From assembly GCA_014382085.1 (NCBI GenBank), contig JACNKJ010000142.1, positions 1 through 11,382 of the forward strand: DNA of 11,382 nt, written 5' to 3'. The stretch is from a bacterium (lineage in GTDB: Bacteria > Krumholzibacteriota > Krumholzibacteriia > JACNKJ01). Position 1 is the first letter of the stretch. Each line of letters begins with the position of its first letter. The translations under genes were made by a program, and so were the position numbers. Positions 1 through 7,586 of this stretch are shown piece by piece. The notes under the pieces were generated by a model. That model was given only the letters and a program-made list of their open reading frames with translations, ran no database searches and had not been told where the DNA came from.

Positions 1-248
1 AGACCCGTGGCGGCGTCAAGAATTTCGGCCTCCACGTTTCGCACGGTGATCGATCCCATGCCCGTGGCCAGGTCCACTTCTTCAAGATTTCGGCACATGT
101 CCAAGACGATATCGCCCATGCCCGATTCGGCATCGATGCTGGAGATGTTCTTCAAACCCTCCATGAGCATGTCGCCCATACCCGTTTCCAGGTAGATTCG
201 CCGCGAGCCGTCCATGTCGGTAACTTCAATGTCGCCGAGGCCGCTGCC
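1..248 (-). repeat. 60-nt-period coding repeat (20-residue solenoid turns)
   Basis: Within the DUF4097-like gene, glycine-rich turns GLGDI, GMGDM, GMGDI and GMGSI begin 20 residues apart, so the DNA repeats with a 60-nt period. On the plus strand this is visible as recurring CCCATGCCCG or CCCATACCCG around positions 55-64, 116-125 and 176-185. Only the turn is conserved at DNA level; the rest of each unit has diverged. This looks like old internal duplication kept by the fold rather than a recent tandem array. Confidence 0.7.
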
Positions 249-623
249 CAGCTCAAGCTCGATGCCCTGGGGCACCTCGGCAATGAGCGGGCCCAGTGCG
301 CTGGGATGATCGCTCTCGCTCCGAGTTCGAATTTTGCCGTCGGAATCGAGATAGACTTCCGCGTCGCCGTCGCGATACTCGATGACCTCGATCTTGAGGA
401 TCGCATCACGTCCGCTACCCGGACGAATCCGAATGTCGCCAACATGAGCGTAGTAGATGAGGCGATCGTCCAGATCGATTTCCAGTTCCACAGTACGACG
501 GTGCTTGAGCTTAACGCCGTCGATTTCCACGCCTTCCTCGGCGAAGTGCTTCACAAGTCGGGAAGATCCCGTAGCTCCGAGGAAGACCATGCCGAGGGCC
601 ATGATGATGATGAGTCGTTTCAT
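1..623 (-). CDS. Secreted DUF4097-like beta-solenoid repeat protein (5' part, cut by window edge)
   Basis: This reading frame runs without a stop from ATG at 621-623 off the left edge, giving 207 codons. A Shine-Dalgarno AGGTGA (629-634 on the minus strand) lies 5 nt before the ATG. Residues 1-20 form a signal peptide (MKR, then a hydrophobic core). Residues 45-105 are strand-rich and charged. From about residue 126 a motif of the type T/S-G-M/L-G-D-I/M recurs, at residues 128, 148, 168 and 188 and again near 207, so the period is 20 residues. This pattern of short strands with turn glycines fits the DUF4097/DUF4098 (adhesin-like) beta-solenoid proteins, which are exported and mostly of unknown function. 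The 3' end is missing, so total length and any C-terminal anchor are unknown. It is transcribed divergently from the purine genes and has no clear functional tie to them. Family assignment is moderate; no function can be assigned. Confidence 0.8.
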   Translation of the reverse strand, partial: MKRLIIIMALGMVFLGATGSSRLVKHFAEEGVEIDGVKLKHRRTVELEIDLDDRLIYYAHVGDIRIRPGSGRDAILKIEVIEYRDGDAEVYLDSDGKIRTRSESDHPSALGPLIAEVPQGIELELGSGLGDIEVTDMDGSRRIYLETGMGDMLMEGLKNISSIDAESGMGDIVLDMCRNLEEVDLATGMGSITVRNVEAEILDAATG

Positions 624-735
624 AGGGGTCACCTGCCTTGTGTCCTCGCAGCTTACGAAGGCCCGCCTTGCATGTTTCGCGAGCTTCCTCTTTCTTTGCA
701 CCGCCGCAATAGGATAGGCTGGCACTGGAGGTATC
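624..735. promoter_or_regulatory. Divergent intergenic region between the repeat protein and the purine genes
   Basis: These 112 nt separate two divergent starts and must hold, or lie close to, promoters for both if each is transcribed from its own. It contains the minus-strand Shine-Dalgarno at 629-634 and the plus-strand GGAGGT at 727-732. I could not find a convincing -35/-10 pair on either strand. A TTGCAT at 668-673 lacks a good -10 at the right distance. Confidence 0.4.
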
Positions 736-2979
736 GTGAACCGGAAATCTAAGCCCCAGACCGTGGGCCGCCGCCATATCCGCGAGGACGCCGAAGCTAA
801 ACTCAAGGGCCGCTTGCGCTTCCTGCCCGATCTGCGCCTGGATGACATGCTCCATGCCGCCCAACTCAGCAGCCCTCTGCCCCATGCCCGCATCCTGAGC
901 CTCGATCTCGAAGCGGCCCGCGCCCTGCCCGGTGTGGTGGCCGTATTGGGCCCAGAGGATATTCCCGGCGAAAATCGTATCGGCGTGATCATCGACGATC
1001 AGCCCCTGCTGGCCCAGGGCAAGGTTCGCTACGTAGGCGAACCCATGGCCATGGTGGCGGCCGAAAGCGCTGAGGCCGCCCGGGCCGCGGTGGCCGCCAT
1101 CGGTTTCGAGCTGGAGGAATTGCCCGCCATCTTCGATCTGGACCAGGTGGAAGCCCAGGCGAATGAGCCCATTCATGAAGAGGGCCCCATCGCCGTGCAC
1201 CAGAAGTTGCGCAAGGGATCGGTGGAACGAGGTTTCGCCGACGCCGATGTCGTGGTGGAGGCGGAACTGGTCACCGGTCTTCAGGAGCACTACTACCTAG
1301 AACCTCAGGGATGCATCGCCACGCCCGGTGAGAGCGGCGGGCTGGTCATTCACGGTTCTCTGCAGTGCCCCTTCTACGTGCAGCGTGACGTGTCGCGCGC
1401 AACCGGCCTTCCGCAAAGTCGCGTCCGCGTTATTCAAACTCCTACCGGCGGCGCCTTCGGCGGTAAGGAAGACATTCCCAGCGAATTCTGTGCTCGTGCC
1501 GCAGTTCTGGCCCTGGCCACAGGACGGCCCGTTCGCCTGCTGCTTTCCCGCGACGAAGATTTCTTATCCACTAGCAAGCGCCATCCCTTCCGCATTCGCG
1601 GGCGACTCGGCGCCACAAAAGATGGCCGCTTCACCGCCATGGAAGTTTACCAGGATGCGGAAGCAGGCGCCTACGCCACGCTATCGCCGCCGGTGATTTA
1701 CCGGGCCTGCATTCAGGGCGCCGGCCCCTACGACATTCCCAATGTGAAAGTGGAAACTCGCGCCTGGTACACCAACCAGGTTCCCAATGGCGCCTTCCGC
1801 GGATTCGGAAGCCCGCAGGCCTGCTTTGGCCACGAACGCCTGGTGGATCTCATGGCCGCCGAGTTGGGTATGGATCCCGTGGAAATTCGCCGCATCAATC
1901 TACTCCGCGAAGGCGGCGAAACCTGCACGGGGCACAAGCTCGATGAAAGCGTGGGCGCGCTGGAAACCCTGGAGCGCGCGGCCGAAGCATCCGCCAAAGG
2001 CGCGGCCGAAGAAGAGGCACACTTTGAAGACGGCCGCTGGCTTTTCGGCACCGGCCATGCCGCCATGATCTACGGAAACTGCCTGGGCAAGGCCGGGTGG
2101 CACATGGACGGCGCGGGAGCCTACCTGCAGCTGCACGCCGACGGATCGGTCAGCTGCGCCACCGGGCTCACAGAGTTTGGACAAGGCGCGCGCACGGTAG
2201 TGCAGCAAATGGCCGCCGAAGCGCTGGGAATAGAACCCGATCAAGTTTCCCTGATGCCGGTGGACACGGCCCTGGTGCCCGATAGCGGCCCCACCGTGGC
2301 CAGTCGTAACGTGGTCATGAGCGGCAACGCCATCCTGAACGCTGCGGCGAAATTGCATGAACGCCTGGCGCCTTTGCGCGAAGAATTGGGCGATGTTTCC
2401 TTTCGAAAACTCGCAGGTGCAGCCTATAAGCGAAACGTGAACTTGGCTGCCGAAGGTTGGTGGCACGTTCCCGAACTGGATTTCGATCTCAAAAAAGGCC
2501 GCGGCGAGGCCTACTTCGCCTACTCCTTCGCCACTCAGTCGGCGCGCGTGGCCGTGGATCGCATAACCGGCAATGTGCGCGTGCTCAAGGTTTGGGCCGC
2601 CCACGATGTGGGATGCGCGGTGAACCCCGCCGGCGTAGAAGCCCAGGTGGAAGGTGGCGTGGCCCAGGGATTGGGCTGGGCGCTCACCGAGCGATTCGCC
2701 CGCGAAGGCGGCAATATATTGGCGCGGAATCTGTCCACCTATCATTTGCCCACGGCCATCGAAGTGCCGGAGATCGAAACGATCATTGTTGAAGAGCCGC
2801 ATTCTCAAGGGCCCTTCGGCGCGAAAAGCCTGGGCGAGCCCGTCATTATTCCCACGGCGGCGGCCATTGCCGCGGCAGTGAGTGAAGCCGTGGGCGCGCA
2901 AGTGAGCGAAATTCCCATTAGACCGGAGCATGTCTTGGAACTGTTGGAAAGAGGAGGCCATGACTCGAACGCTCTTTGA
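736..2979 (+). CDS. Xanthine dehydrogenase-type molybdenum hydroxylase, Mo-cofactor-binding subunit
   Basis: This 747-residue protein matches the large, molybdopterin-cytosine-dinucleotide-binding subunit of the xanthine dehydrogenase/aldehyde oxidase family. Visible motifs are the N-terminal hammerhead start (VGRRHIREDAEAKLKGR, from about residue 10), GGAFGGKE (238-245), AFRGFG (353-358), the SGPTVASRN stretch, AHDVGCAVNPAG and GAKSLGEP, whose Glu701 is in the position of the family's catalytic base. Glu245 and Arg323 align, from memory, with bovine Glu802 and Arg880, which bind purines; aldehyde oxidases differ there, so a purine-type substrate is favoured. The protein would hydroxylate its substrate using water and pass electrons to 2Fe-2S and FAD partners, which are not fused to it and not in the window. 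The start is GTG at 736 with GGAGGT at 727-732, a short spacing of 3 nt. The end overlaps the next gene by 20 nt. The SGPTVASR stretch recalls XdhD-type, selenium-linked enzymes. Family certain, exact substrate inferred. Confidence 0.93.
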   Translation: MNRKSKPQTVGRRHIREDAEAKLKGRLRFLPDLRLDDMLHAAQLSSPLPHARILSLDLEAARALPGVVAVLGPEDIPGENRIGVIIDDQPLLAQGKVRYVGEPMAMVAAESAEAARAAVAAIGFELEELPAIFDLDQVEAQANEPIHEEGPIAVHQKLRKGSVERGFADADVVVEAELVTGLQEHYYLEPQGCIATPGESGGLVIHGSLQCPFYVQRDVSRATGLPQSRVRVIQTPTGGAFGGKEDIPSEFCARAAVLALATGRPVRLLLSRDEDFLSTSKRHPFRIRGRLGATKDGRFTAMEVYQDAEAGAYATLSPPVIYRACIQGAGPYDIPNVKVETRAWYTNQVPNGAFRGFGSPQACFGHERLVDLMAAELGMDPVEIRRINLLREGGETCTGHKLDESVGALETLERAAEASAKGAAEEEAHFEDGRWLFGTGHAAMIYGNCLGKAGWHMDGAGAYLQLHADGSVSCATGLTEFGQGARTVVQQMAAEALGIEPDQVSLMPVDTALVPDSGPTVASRNVVMSGNAILNAAAKLHERLAPLREELGDVSFRKLAGAAYKRNVNLAAEGWWHVPELDFDLKKGRGEAYFAYSFATQSARVAVDRITGNVRVLKVWAAHDVGCAVNPAGVEAQVEGGVAQGLGWALTERFAREGGNILARNLSTYHLPTAIEVPEIETIIVEEPHSQGPFGAKSLGEPVIIPTAAAIAAAVSEAVGAQVSEIPIRPEHVLELLERGGHDSNAL

Positions 2980-4168
2980 AAACGGCGCCACCCTCGAGCA
3001 GGGAACACGTTGGGTCTTGGTGGAAGACGGTCGCATCGCCGATGTGGGCGATGAGTCTCCCCCCTTCGCCGAAGAAGGCGTGGATCTGGGTGGCGACCTT
3101 TTGCTGCCTGGGCTTATCAACTCGCATACCCATCTTTACAGCGCCTTGGCCGGACGACTCGATTGGCCCAAGCGCTCAAGCCAGTTCCTCAAAATCCTCG
3201 AACAAGTTTGGTGGCGCTTGGATCGCGCCCTGGACGAGAACTCTATTCGCGCCAGCGCGCGCCTGGGTTTTGCGGCAGCCGTGATGCACGGATGCACCAC
3301 GGTGATCGATCATCATTCCAGCCCGGACTTTGCCGAAGGAAGCCTGGACATTCTCGCCGAAGAGGCCGAACGATGTGGCCTGAAGTTGGCTATGGCCTTC
3401 GAAGTCACCGATCGAAATGGCGCCAAACTCTTCAATGAAGGCGTCGCCGAAAACCAGCGAGCCATCTATCGCTATGGATCCCATGAAATTGTGCGCGCGC
3501 TCTTTGGTTTGCACGCATCCTTCACGCTGTCCGACGAGAGCCTGGCCGAGTGCGCTGCGGCCACGGACATGCCCTTCCACATTCATCTGGCCGAGGCCGA
3601 AAGCGATTTGGCCGACGCCCGCGAACGCGGATACGCGAGCGTGGTGGATCGTCTGGACAAGCAGGGCATCCTGCGTGAGGGAAGTCTCTTCGCCCATGGC
3701 GTGCACCTGGCGCCGGGCGATGCGGATCTGCTGGCCGAGCGGGGCTGCTTTCTGGCCCACTGTCCTCAGTCCAATGCTCACAACCGTGTGGGCCGGGCCG
3801 ACGTGGCATCCCAACGAGCCGCGGGTATTGCCGTGGGCCTGGGCACCGACGGATTTCTCAGCGGCCTGCTCACCGAGGCCCGCTTCGCCGCCGCCGACGG
3901 GGCCGGCGCTGCGAGATTGCTCTATAATGGAGGGGCCGCCATCGCATCCTCCATTTTCGAGCGCTCGGTGGGACGCCTGGAACCCGGAGCCGACGCCGAT
4001 TTCATTACCCTGGACGCATCCAGCGACTCTCCTCGGGTGAATCGCACGGTGAGCCGCGGCGAAGTGCTCTTCGATGGGCAGAACCTTCGGGGCGTAGATC
4101 TGGCGGAATTGGAAGTACTGGCAACGCTGGAAGCGGAAAAATTGGGGAATCGCTTGCTAAGCCTCTGA
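2960..4168 (+). CDS. ssnA: SsnA-like amidohydrolase (putative purine/pyrimidine deaminase)
   Basis: This 402-residue protein belongs to the metal-dependent amidohydrolase superfamily, SsnA/TrzA/guanine deaminase branch. Metal-site residues are visible in order: His56-x-His58 (SHTH), His207-x-His209 (FHIHLAEAE), His246 (AHGVH) with His249, His267 (AHCPQSN) and Asp297 (GLGTDG). Stretches typical of E. coli SsnA are present: WWRLDRALDE (84-93), VIDHHSSP (115-122) with a following GSL, and TDRNG (150-154). SsnA is usually about 440 residues, so this copy is slightly short. The family hydrolyses amino or chloro groups on heterocyclic rings; the SsnA substrate itself is not firmly established. I chose ATG 2960 over an in-frame ATG at 2930 because GAGGAGG (2951-2957) sits just before it and the protein then starts like family members. 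It begins inside the end of the hydroxylase gene, so translation is probably coupled. In other bacteria ssnA sits beside XdhD-type purine hydroxylases, matching this layout. Confidence 0.85.
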   Translation: MTRTLFENGATLEQGTRWVLVEDGRIADVGDESPPFAEEGVDLGGDLLLPGLINSHTHLYSALAGRLDWPKRSSQFLKILEQVWWRLDRALDENSIRASARLGFAAAVMHGCTTVIDHHSSPDFAEGSLDILAEEAERCGLKLAMAFEVTDRNGAKLFNEGVAENQRAIYRYGSHEIVRALFGLHASFTLSDESLAECAAATDMPFHIHLAEAESDLADARERGYASVVDRLDKQGILREGSLFAHGVHLAPGDADLLAERGCFLAHCPQSNAHNRVGRADVASQRAAGIAVGLGTDGFLSGLLTEARFAAADGAGAARLLYNGGAAIASSIFERSVGRLEPGADADFITLDASSDSPRVNRTVSRGEVLFDGQNLRGVDLAELEVLATLEAEKLGNRLLSL

Positions 4169-4173
4169 GGGTA

Positions 4174-4202
4174 TTGACTTTCCCGCCTTCGCAGCACACA
4201 TT
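4174..4202 (+). promoter_or_regulatory. Possible sigma70-type promoter before the outer-membrane protein gene
   Basis: TTGACT at 4174-4179 matches five of six bases of the -35 consensus. Exactly 17 nt later is CACATT (4197-4202), a weak -10 with three of six matches. It lies 6 nt after the amidohydrolase stop and about 30 nt before the TTG start of the next gene. No terminator separates the genes, so read-through from the purine unit is also possible. Confidence 0.3.
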
Positions 4203-4234
4203 TCGGGATTCGTACTCCGCTGGAAAGGCTCGTC

Positions 4235-4837
4235 TTGCGCATCGCCCTCTCCCTCTTGCTTGCAATTCTGCTCGCGCTGCCCGCGGCCGGACTCGGCGTC
4301 TATGGCGGTGCCAATTCTTATCGTCTCATGGGCTCGGACACCCAGGGCCTTCTGGCCGATTTCCAGCGCGGCTACGATTGGACCGGGGGCGTTTTCCAGG
4401 ATCTGGATTTCGGCGAGCACGTGGCCCTGCGCGGAGCATTCCAGGTAACCAGCCGCAACAGCTGGCAGGAAAGCGCCGGCGCGGTGAGGGAAGATCTGAA
4501 CTTGCGCAGTTACGATTTCCCCCTGGACCTACTACTTCGCAACTCTCGCCGACATGGCGCCTTCGTTTCCCTGGGCGCCGCCTTGCACGTGCCGCAAAAG
4601 GCGACCTACTGCGAGGCCACTCGCGATCGAGACACTTCCATTTGTGTGGAACAGGATCTGCTGGATGAAATTGTGCAGCGCGAGGTCACCTTTTCGCTGG
4701 GCGCGGGCCTTGAGTTCGGCTCGGGGTTTCTCTGGCTGCGTTACAACATGGGCCTGGAGAACATCTTCCGTCGCAACGACGAGGGGCTTGACTACACCAG
4801 CGAAGTTTTGAGCGCGGTGATCGGGCTGCGGTTCTAG
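4235..4837 (+). CDS. Small outer-membrane beta-barrel protein
   Basis: This 200-residue protein has a clear signal peptide (residues 1 to about 19-21: MRIALSLLLAILLALPAAG). The mature part consists of alternating polar and hydrophobic strands and ends in GLRF, with the terminal Phe typical of proteins inserted by the BAM machinery. Length and pattern fit an 8- to 10-strand barrel. The start is TTG at 4235; it is chosen because GGAAAGG (4222-4228) lies 6 nt upstream and because it gives an intact signal peptide. Cys126 and Cys137 flank a charged loop (residues 127-136) and could form a disulfide on an exposed loop. No specific family or ligand is recognisable. It follows the amidohydrolase by 66 nt on the same strand but has its own promoter-like sequence, so a role in purine uptake is only a guess. 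Confidence 0.8.
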   Translation: MRIALSLLLAILLALPAAGLGVYGGANSYRLMGSDTQGLLADFQRGYDWTGGVFQDLDFGEHVALRGAFQVTSRNSWQESAGAVREDLNLRSYDFPLDLLLRNSRRHGAFVSLGAALHVPQKATYCEATRDRDTSICVEQDLLDEIVQREVTFSLGAGLEFGSGFLWLRYNMGLENIFRRNDEGLDYTSEVLSAVIGLRF

Positions 4838-4854
4838 TTGAGTGCTGACACCGC

Positions 4855-4883
4855 AAACAAAAACCGGGCGCAGTCGCACCCGG
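4855..4883 (-). terminator. Rho-independent terminator of the ABC operon (convergent with the OMP gene)
   Basis: Read on the minus strand, CCGGGTGC, loop GACT, then GCGCCCGG form an 8-bp stem with one T-G wobble, followed directly by TTTTTGTTT (4855-4863). It lies 27 nt past the TAG stop of the DUF4340 gene (4911). On the plus strand the same hairpin has a C-A mismatch and only a short CTTTG tail, so it may help end the outer-membrane protein transcript less efficiently. Confidence 0.8.
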
Positions 4884-4910
4884 CTTTGAATTCATCCATC
4901 GAAATTCAAC

Positions 4911-5864
4911 CTACTTCAAGAACTCGTCCTTGGGCTTGAAAATCCGATCCGGATAACTGGAGTAGAGCGCATAAACCGCGCCCTGTCCCGCCACCTGAAT
5001 GGGCACATCTCCGTTTTCACCCTCGCCATTGCCAACCCATAGGCTGAACTCCTCGCCATTCGCCAATCGGATCTTGGCATTGCGCATGGCATCGGCCATG
5101 CCGTGATTCTCACGCGGGTTCAATAGATCTTTGCCTTTCAGGTTCATGAGCGTGGTGAGCACCTGGTCGACCACCGTGGTCTTGGCCGGCAGGCCGTCCA
5201 CGAGCCAGACTGATTCACCCGTAAGGGTATCTGGCGCCGCCCGCGTGAAGGTCATGCCGTTGCCTGAGTGAATCAGATCGAAAGACTCCACCTGCGCGGC
5301 ATCCCAAGTCCAGAGGGTCATGTCCAGAAAGCCGCGTGCATCGGGTTCGCGGGCATCACCCCAAAGATTGAAGATGCCGAGAAGATTGCTTCCCGAAGCA
5401 TAGACCGTGTTCGAGCCCGCCTCGCAGAGAAAGAGGCCGCCCCGAGATTGAGTGCTTCCCAAGAGTAGATTGGCACTCTCTTCGCCCGTAGTCGAAATGA
5501 GTTTGAGGCTCACAGCCGTGGTGTCGGCTAGACCGTAGTCGGCAAGCACGTCTTCCCGATCGGAGCGGAATTGTCCTGTGAGCGATACGAGTTCGGCGGC
5601 GAGTTCGTCCACCTTGGCCTGCTTGGCGAGATGCCCGTAGCTGCTTGGAATTTTCCACTCGCTACCGGAGCGCTCTAAAATTAACTCGCCGCTTATCGGC
5701 CCGCGCAGTTCCACGCGGGATATGTCATCCATGCTGAACTCCGGAAGCAAGACGACACGATCCGGTTGGGCCAAAGAGTTGTCATGGGAACGCTGCTGCA
5801 TGAAACGCAACCCGGCCAGGGCCACAAGCAACACCACGAGTATAATGATGGTTCTGCGATTCAT
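4911..5864 (-). CDS. DUF4340 domain protein, membrane-anchored, last gene of the Gld-type ABC operon
   Basis: This 317-residue protein has one N-terminal membrane segment (about residues 5-21, after MNRR) and a long extracytoplasmic region built from repeated strand-rich units, as in DUF4340 proteins. Typical features are an early stretch with ELRGPISGELILER and EWKI, then LADYGLADTT, then LLLGSTQSRGGLFLC. The molecular role of the family is unknown, but it is commonly encoded directly after GldG-like genes and is thought to belong to the same transporter. The ATG at 5862-5864 has AAGGAG 7 nt upstream, inside the end of the preceding gene; the gap to that gene's TAG is 3 nt. A strong terminator follows. 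Family assignment is good, function open. Confidence 0.85.
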   Translation of the reverse strand: MNRRTIIILVVLLVALAGLRFMQQRSHDNSLAQPDRVVLLPEFSMDDISRVELRGPISGELILERSGSEWKIPSSYGHLAKQAKVDELAAELVSLTGQFRSDREDVLADYGLADTTAVSLKLISTTGEESANLLLGSTQSRGGLFLCEAGSNTVYASGSNLLGIFNLWGDAREPDARGFLDMTLWTWDAAQVESFDLIHSGNGMTFTRAAPDTLTGESVWLVDGLPAKTTVVDQVLTTLMNLKGKDLLNPRENHGMADAMRNAKIRLANGEEFSLWVGNGEGENGDVPIQVAGQGAVYALYSSYPDRIFKPKDEFLK

Positions 5865-5867
5865 CCT

Positions 5868-7586
5868 CTAGCTCCTTGCCTTCAGGTTCTCGAGGTAGAG
5901 CGCCGACTCCTTGCGACGCAGAATCATGCGGAAGATACCGAAGAGCGCAATGAGCACCGGTACCAGAACCACCGTGAAAATACGGTAGATCAGTTTGGTG
6001 GCAGGCTCAATGGGCTCCAGGGAACGCTGGGTGATGACCCGCGAACGAATACCGATGAGTTCTCCACCCAGGGCCAAGGCATCCACGCTGTTGAGCAAGA
6101 GCATGGCGTTCTGGGCCCCGCCCAGGAAAGGTTGCTCGAACATCTTTCCGCATCCGAGAACCATGAGCTGGGCCGCTGCCGCTTCTCCCTGTACGAAGGG
6201 TTCGCCGGTGATGAGCGTGTCGGGCTGCTCCCAATCGGGCATGCCGCCCTCGGGCTCTGCGAAGACGCCGTCGAAAATCCATCCCAGGGGGTGGGGGCCG
6301 TCAAAGTCCTGCCCATCCACACTCACGTCGGCCTGGGCCAGTGGCGCCCCGGCGAAAGACTTGTGCCAACTGCGCGAGCTGCTCGTGAACAGGACGCGTG
6401 AGCCGACACTCCTCGAAGCCATCTTGATGGGATCCACCTGCACGTCGGTGCCCCATGGGTAGAACAGGGATTCGATGCGATTCGTAATGGACACGTCACG
6501 GTTCAGTTGCTCACCGCGCACGCCGATTTGCATGGGCACCCGCACGGGCTCGGCAGTCTGAATGGTCATGCCACCAAGGTTCGACTGACGCGGAATGGTG
6601 AGGGTTTCATGCTCCGCGTCAAAGAGTTGCATGTTGCCCACGGCGATGCCGTACTCGCGAAGCAGATTCTCGAGCCCTGAACTGAACTGCTTGGGCGTAA
6701 TGCGAAAACCGCCGCGTTGTCCAGGCTGGTAGTCGTACTCCATGTTCTGGATAGCCAGCAGTGTGTTCACACCCTTGGACACGGCGTTGCCGATTTCCCA
6801 GCTTTGCCGCGCGTCCAAGTTCCGTGGATTCATGACCAGCAGCGCATCCGCATCGGCGGGAATCGGACTTTCGGGCCTGAGGTCCACGCGACGAACATCG
6901 TAAAGCTCGCTTTGCAATACCTCCACAAGCTGCTGCCAAGTGTCGGGCATCTCGGGAGGCGCCATGCCCATCTGCATGTAGGCCTGCATCATCTCGGGAT
7001 CGAGTTCGGGCCTTTGGGCGTAGAGTGCGAGCACGGGCCGACGATCCTGGGTCATGCGAAAGACGCGGGAAAGCAATTCATATTCGAAGGTGACCAGGGT
7101 TTGCGGCAAAACCTGAGGAAGAATTTCCTCGGGATTGTCCTTGTAGGCAATACTGATCGCCGACCAGATCAACTTCAAACTGCGTTCGTCCCGCTCCACG
7201 GTCTGCACCTGGAAGGGACGAATTCCCTTGGCCACGAGCGCTTCCTGTTGCTCTTCGTCGAGGCTGGGATCGTGTATGGAAAAATCGATCATACCTCCGG
7301 AAGCGTCGGCATAGTCCTGAAGCTTGTCGCGCACATCGCGCTCAAGGTTCTTGAGCTCGGTGGGCATCTTGTCCTGGCCGGTGACATAGTACTTAAGCTG
7401 CACCGGCACCTTCAGGCGTTGCAAAATACCCTCGGCCGAATCGGACAAAGTATAAAGATTGTCCTCGCTCAGGTCGATGCGCGCACCACGGAAGTTCTCC
7501 ACCACGCCGGTAAAGAATATCGCGATGGCTAGAGACAGAAGCGTGAGGATCAGAAAGCCCAGTCGAAAACGGTTTTTGGCGATCAT
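5868..7586 (-). CDS. GldG-family ABC transporter auxiliary protein
   Basis: This 572-residue protein has membrane segments at each end (about residues 9-29 and 535-555) and a large extracytoplasmic domain between them, the arrangement of GldG and related proteins (ABC_transp_aux). The first part reads RIDLSEDNLYTLSDSAEGIL, a characteristic opening after the first membrane segment. Other family-like parts are LKYYVTGQDKMP, the FEYELLSRV region and DADALLVMNPRN. The C-terminal tail RRKESALYLENLKARS is cytoplasmic. GldG works with GldA and GldF in gliding Flavobacteria, but the same gene set is common in non-gliding bacteria, where the substrate is unknown. The ATG overlaps the permease stop by 4 nt (ATGA) and has GGGAGG 8 nt upstream. 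A region rich in Met, Pro and Gln near residues 216-238 is probably a loose loop. Confidence 0.88.
   Translation of the reverse strand: MIAKNRFRLGFLILTLLSLAIAIFFTGVVENFRGARIDLSEDNLYTLSDSAEGILQRLKVPVQLKYYVTGQDKMPTELKNLERDVRDKLQDYADASGGMIDFSIHDPSLDEEQQEALVAKGIRPFQVQTVERDERSLKLIWSAISIAYKDNPEEILPQVLPQTLVTFEYELLSRVFRMTQDRRPVLALYAQRPELDPEMMQAYMQMGMAPPEMPDTWQQLVEVLQSELYDVRRVDLRPESPIPADADALLVMNPRNLDARQSWEIGNAVSKGVNTLLAIQNMEYDYQPGQRGGFRITPKQFSSGLENLLREYGIAVGNMQLFDAEHETLTIPRQSNLGGMTIQTAEPVRVPMQIGVRGEQLNRDVSITNRIESLFYPWGTDVQVDPIKMASRSVGSRVLFTSSSRSWHKSFAGAPLAQADVSVDGQDFDGPHPLGWIFDGVFAEPEGGMPDWEQPDTLITGEPFVQGEAAAAQLMVLGCGKMFEQPFLGGAQNAMLLLNSVDALALGGELIGIRSRVITQRSLEPIEPATKLIYRIFTVVLVPVLIALFGIFRMILRRKESALYLENLKARS

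Noticed and set aside
1..248. CRISPR-like or satellite repeat
   Set aside because: The 60-nt periodicity is in frame, has no conserved repeat/spacer structure, and is fully explained by the 20-residue protein repeat.
511..1290. Minus-strand open frame (259 codons) spanning the start of the hydroxylase and the divergent intergenic region
   Set aside because: It covers both divergent starts and their ribosome binding sites, and its product has low-complexity composition typical of an antisense shadow.
736..2979. Selenocysteine insertion in the hydroxylase gene, given the selenium-linked family
   Set aside because: The frame has no internal TGA; in the related enzymes selenium is a labile cofactor rather than an encoded residue.
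1900..3120. Long minus-strand open frame (406 codons) opposite the hydroxylase and amidohydrolase genes
   Set aside because: It overlaps two genes with unmistakable family motifs, its product is rich in His, Gly, Arg and Phe without domain-like patterns, and it is explained by codon bias on the other strand.
6717..7532. Plus-strand open frame (271 codons) inside the GldG-like gene
   Set aside because: It is antisense to a gene with clear family features and operon overlaps; the product is His/Leu/Gly-rich without recognisable domains.
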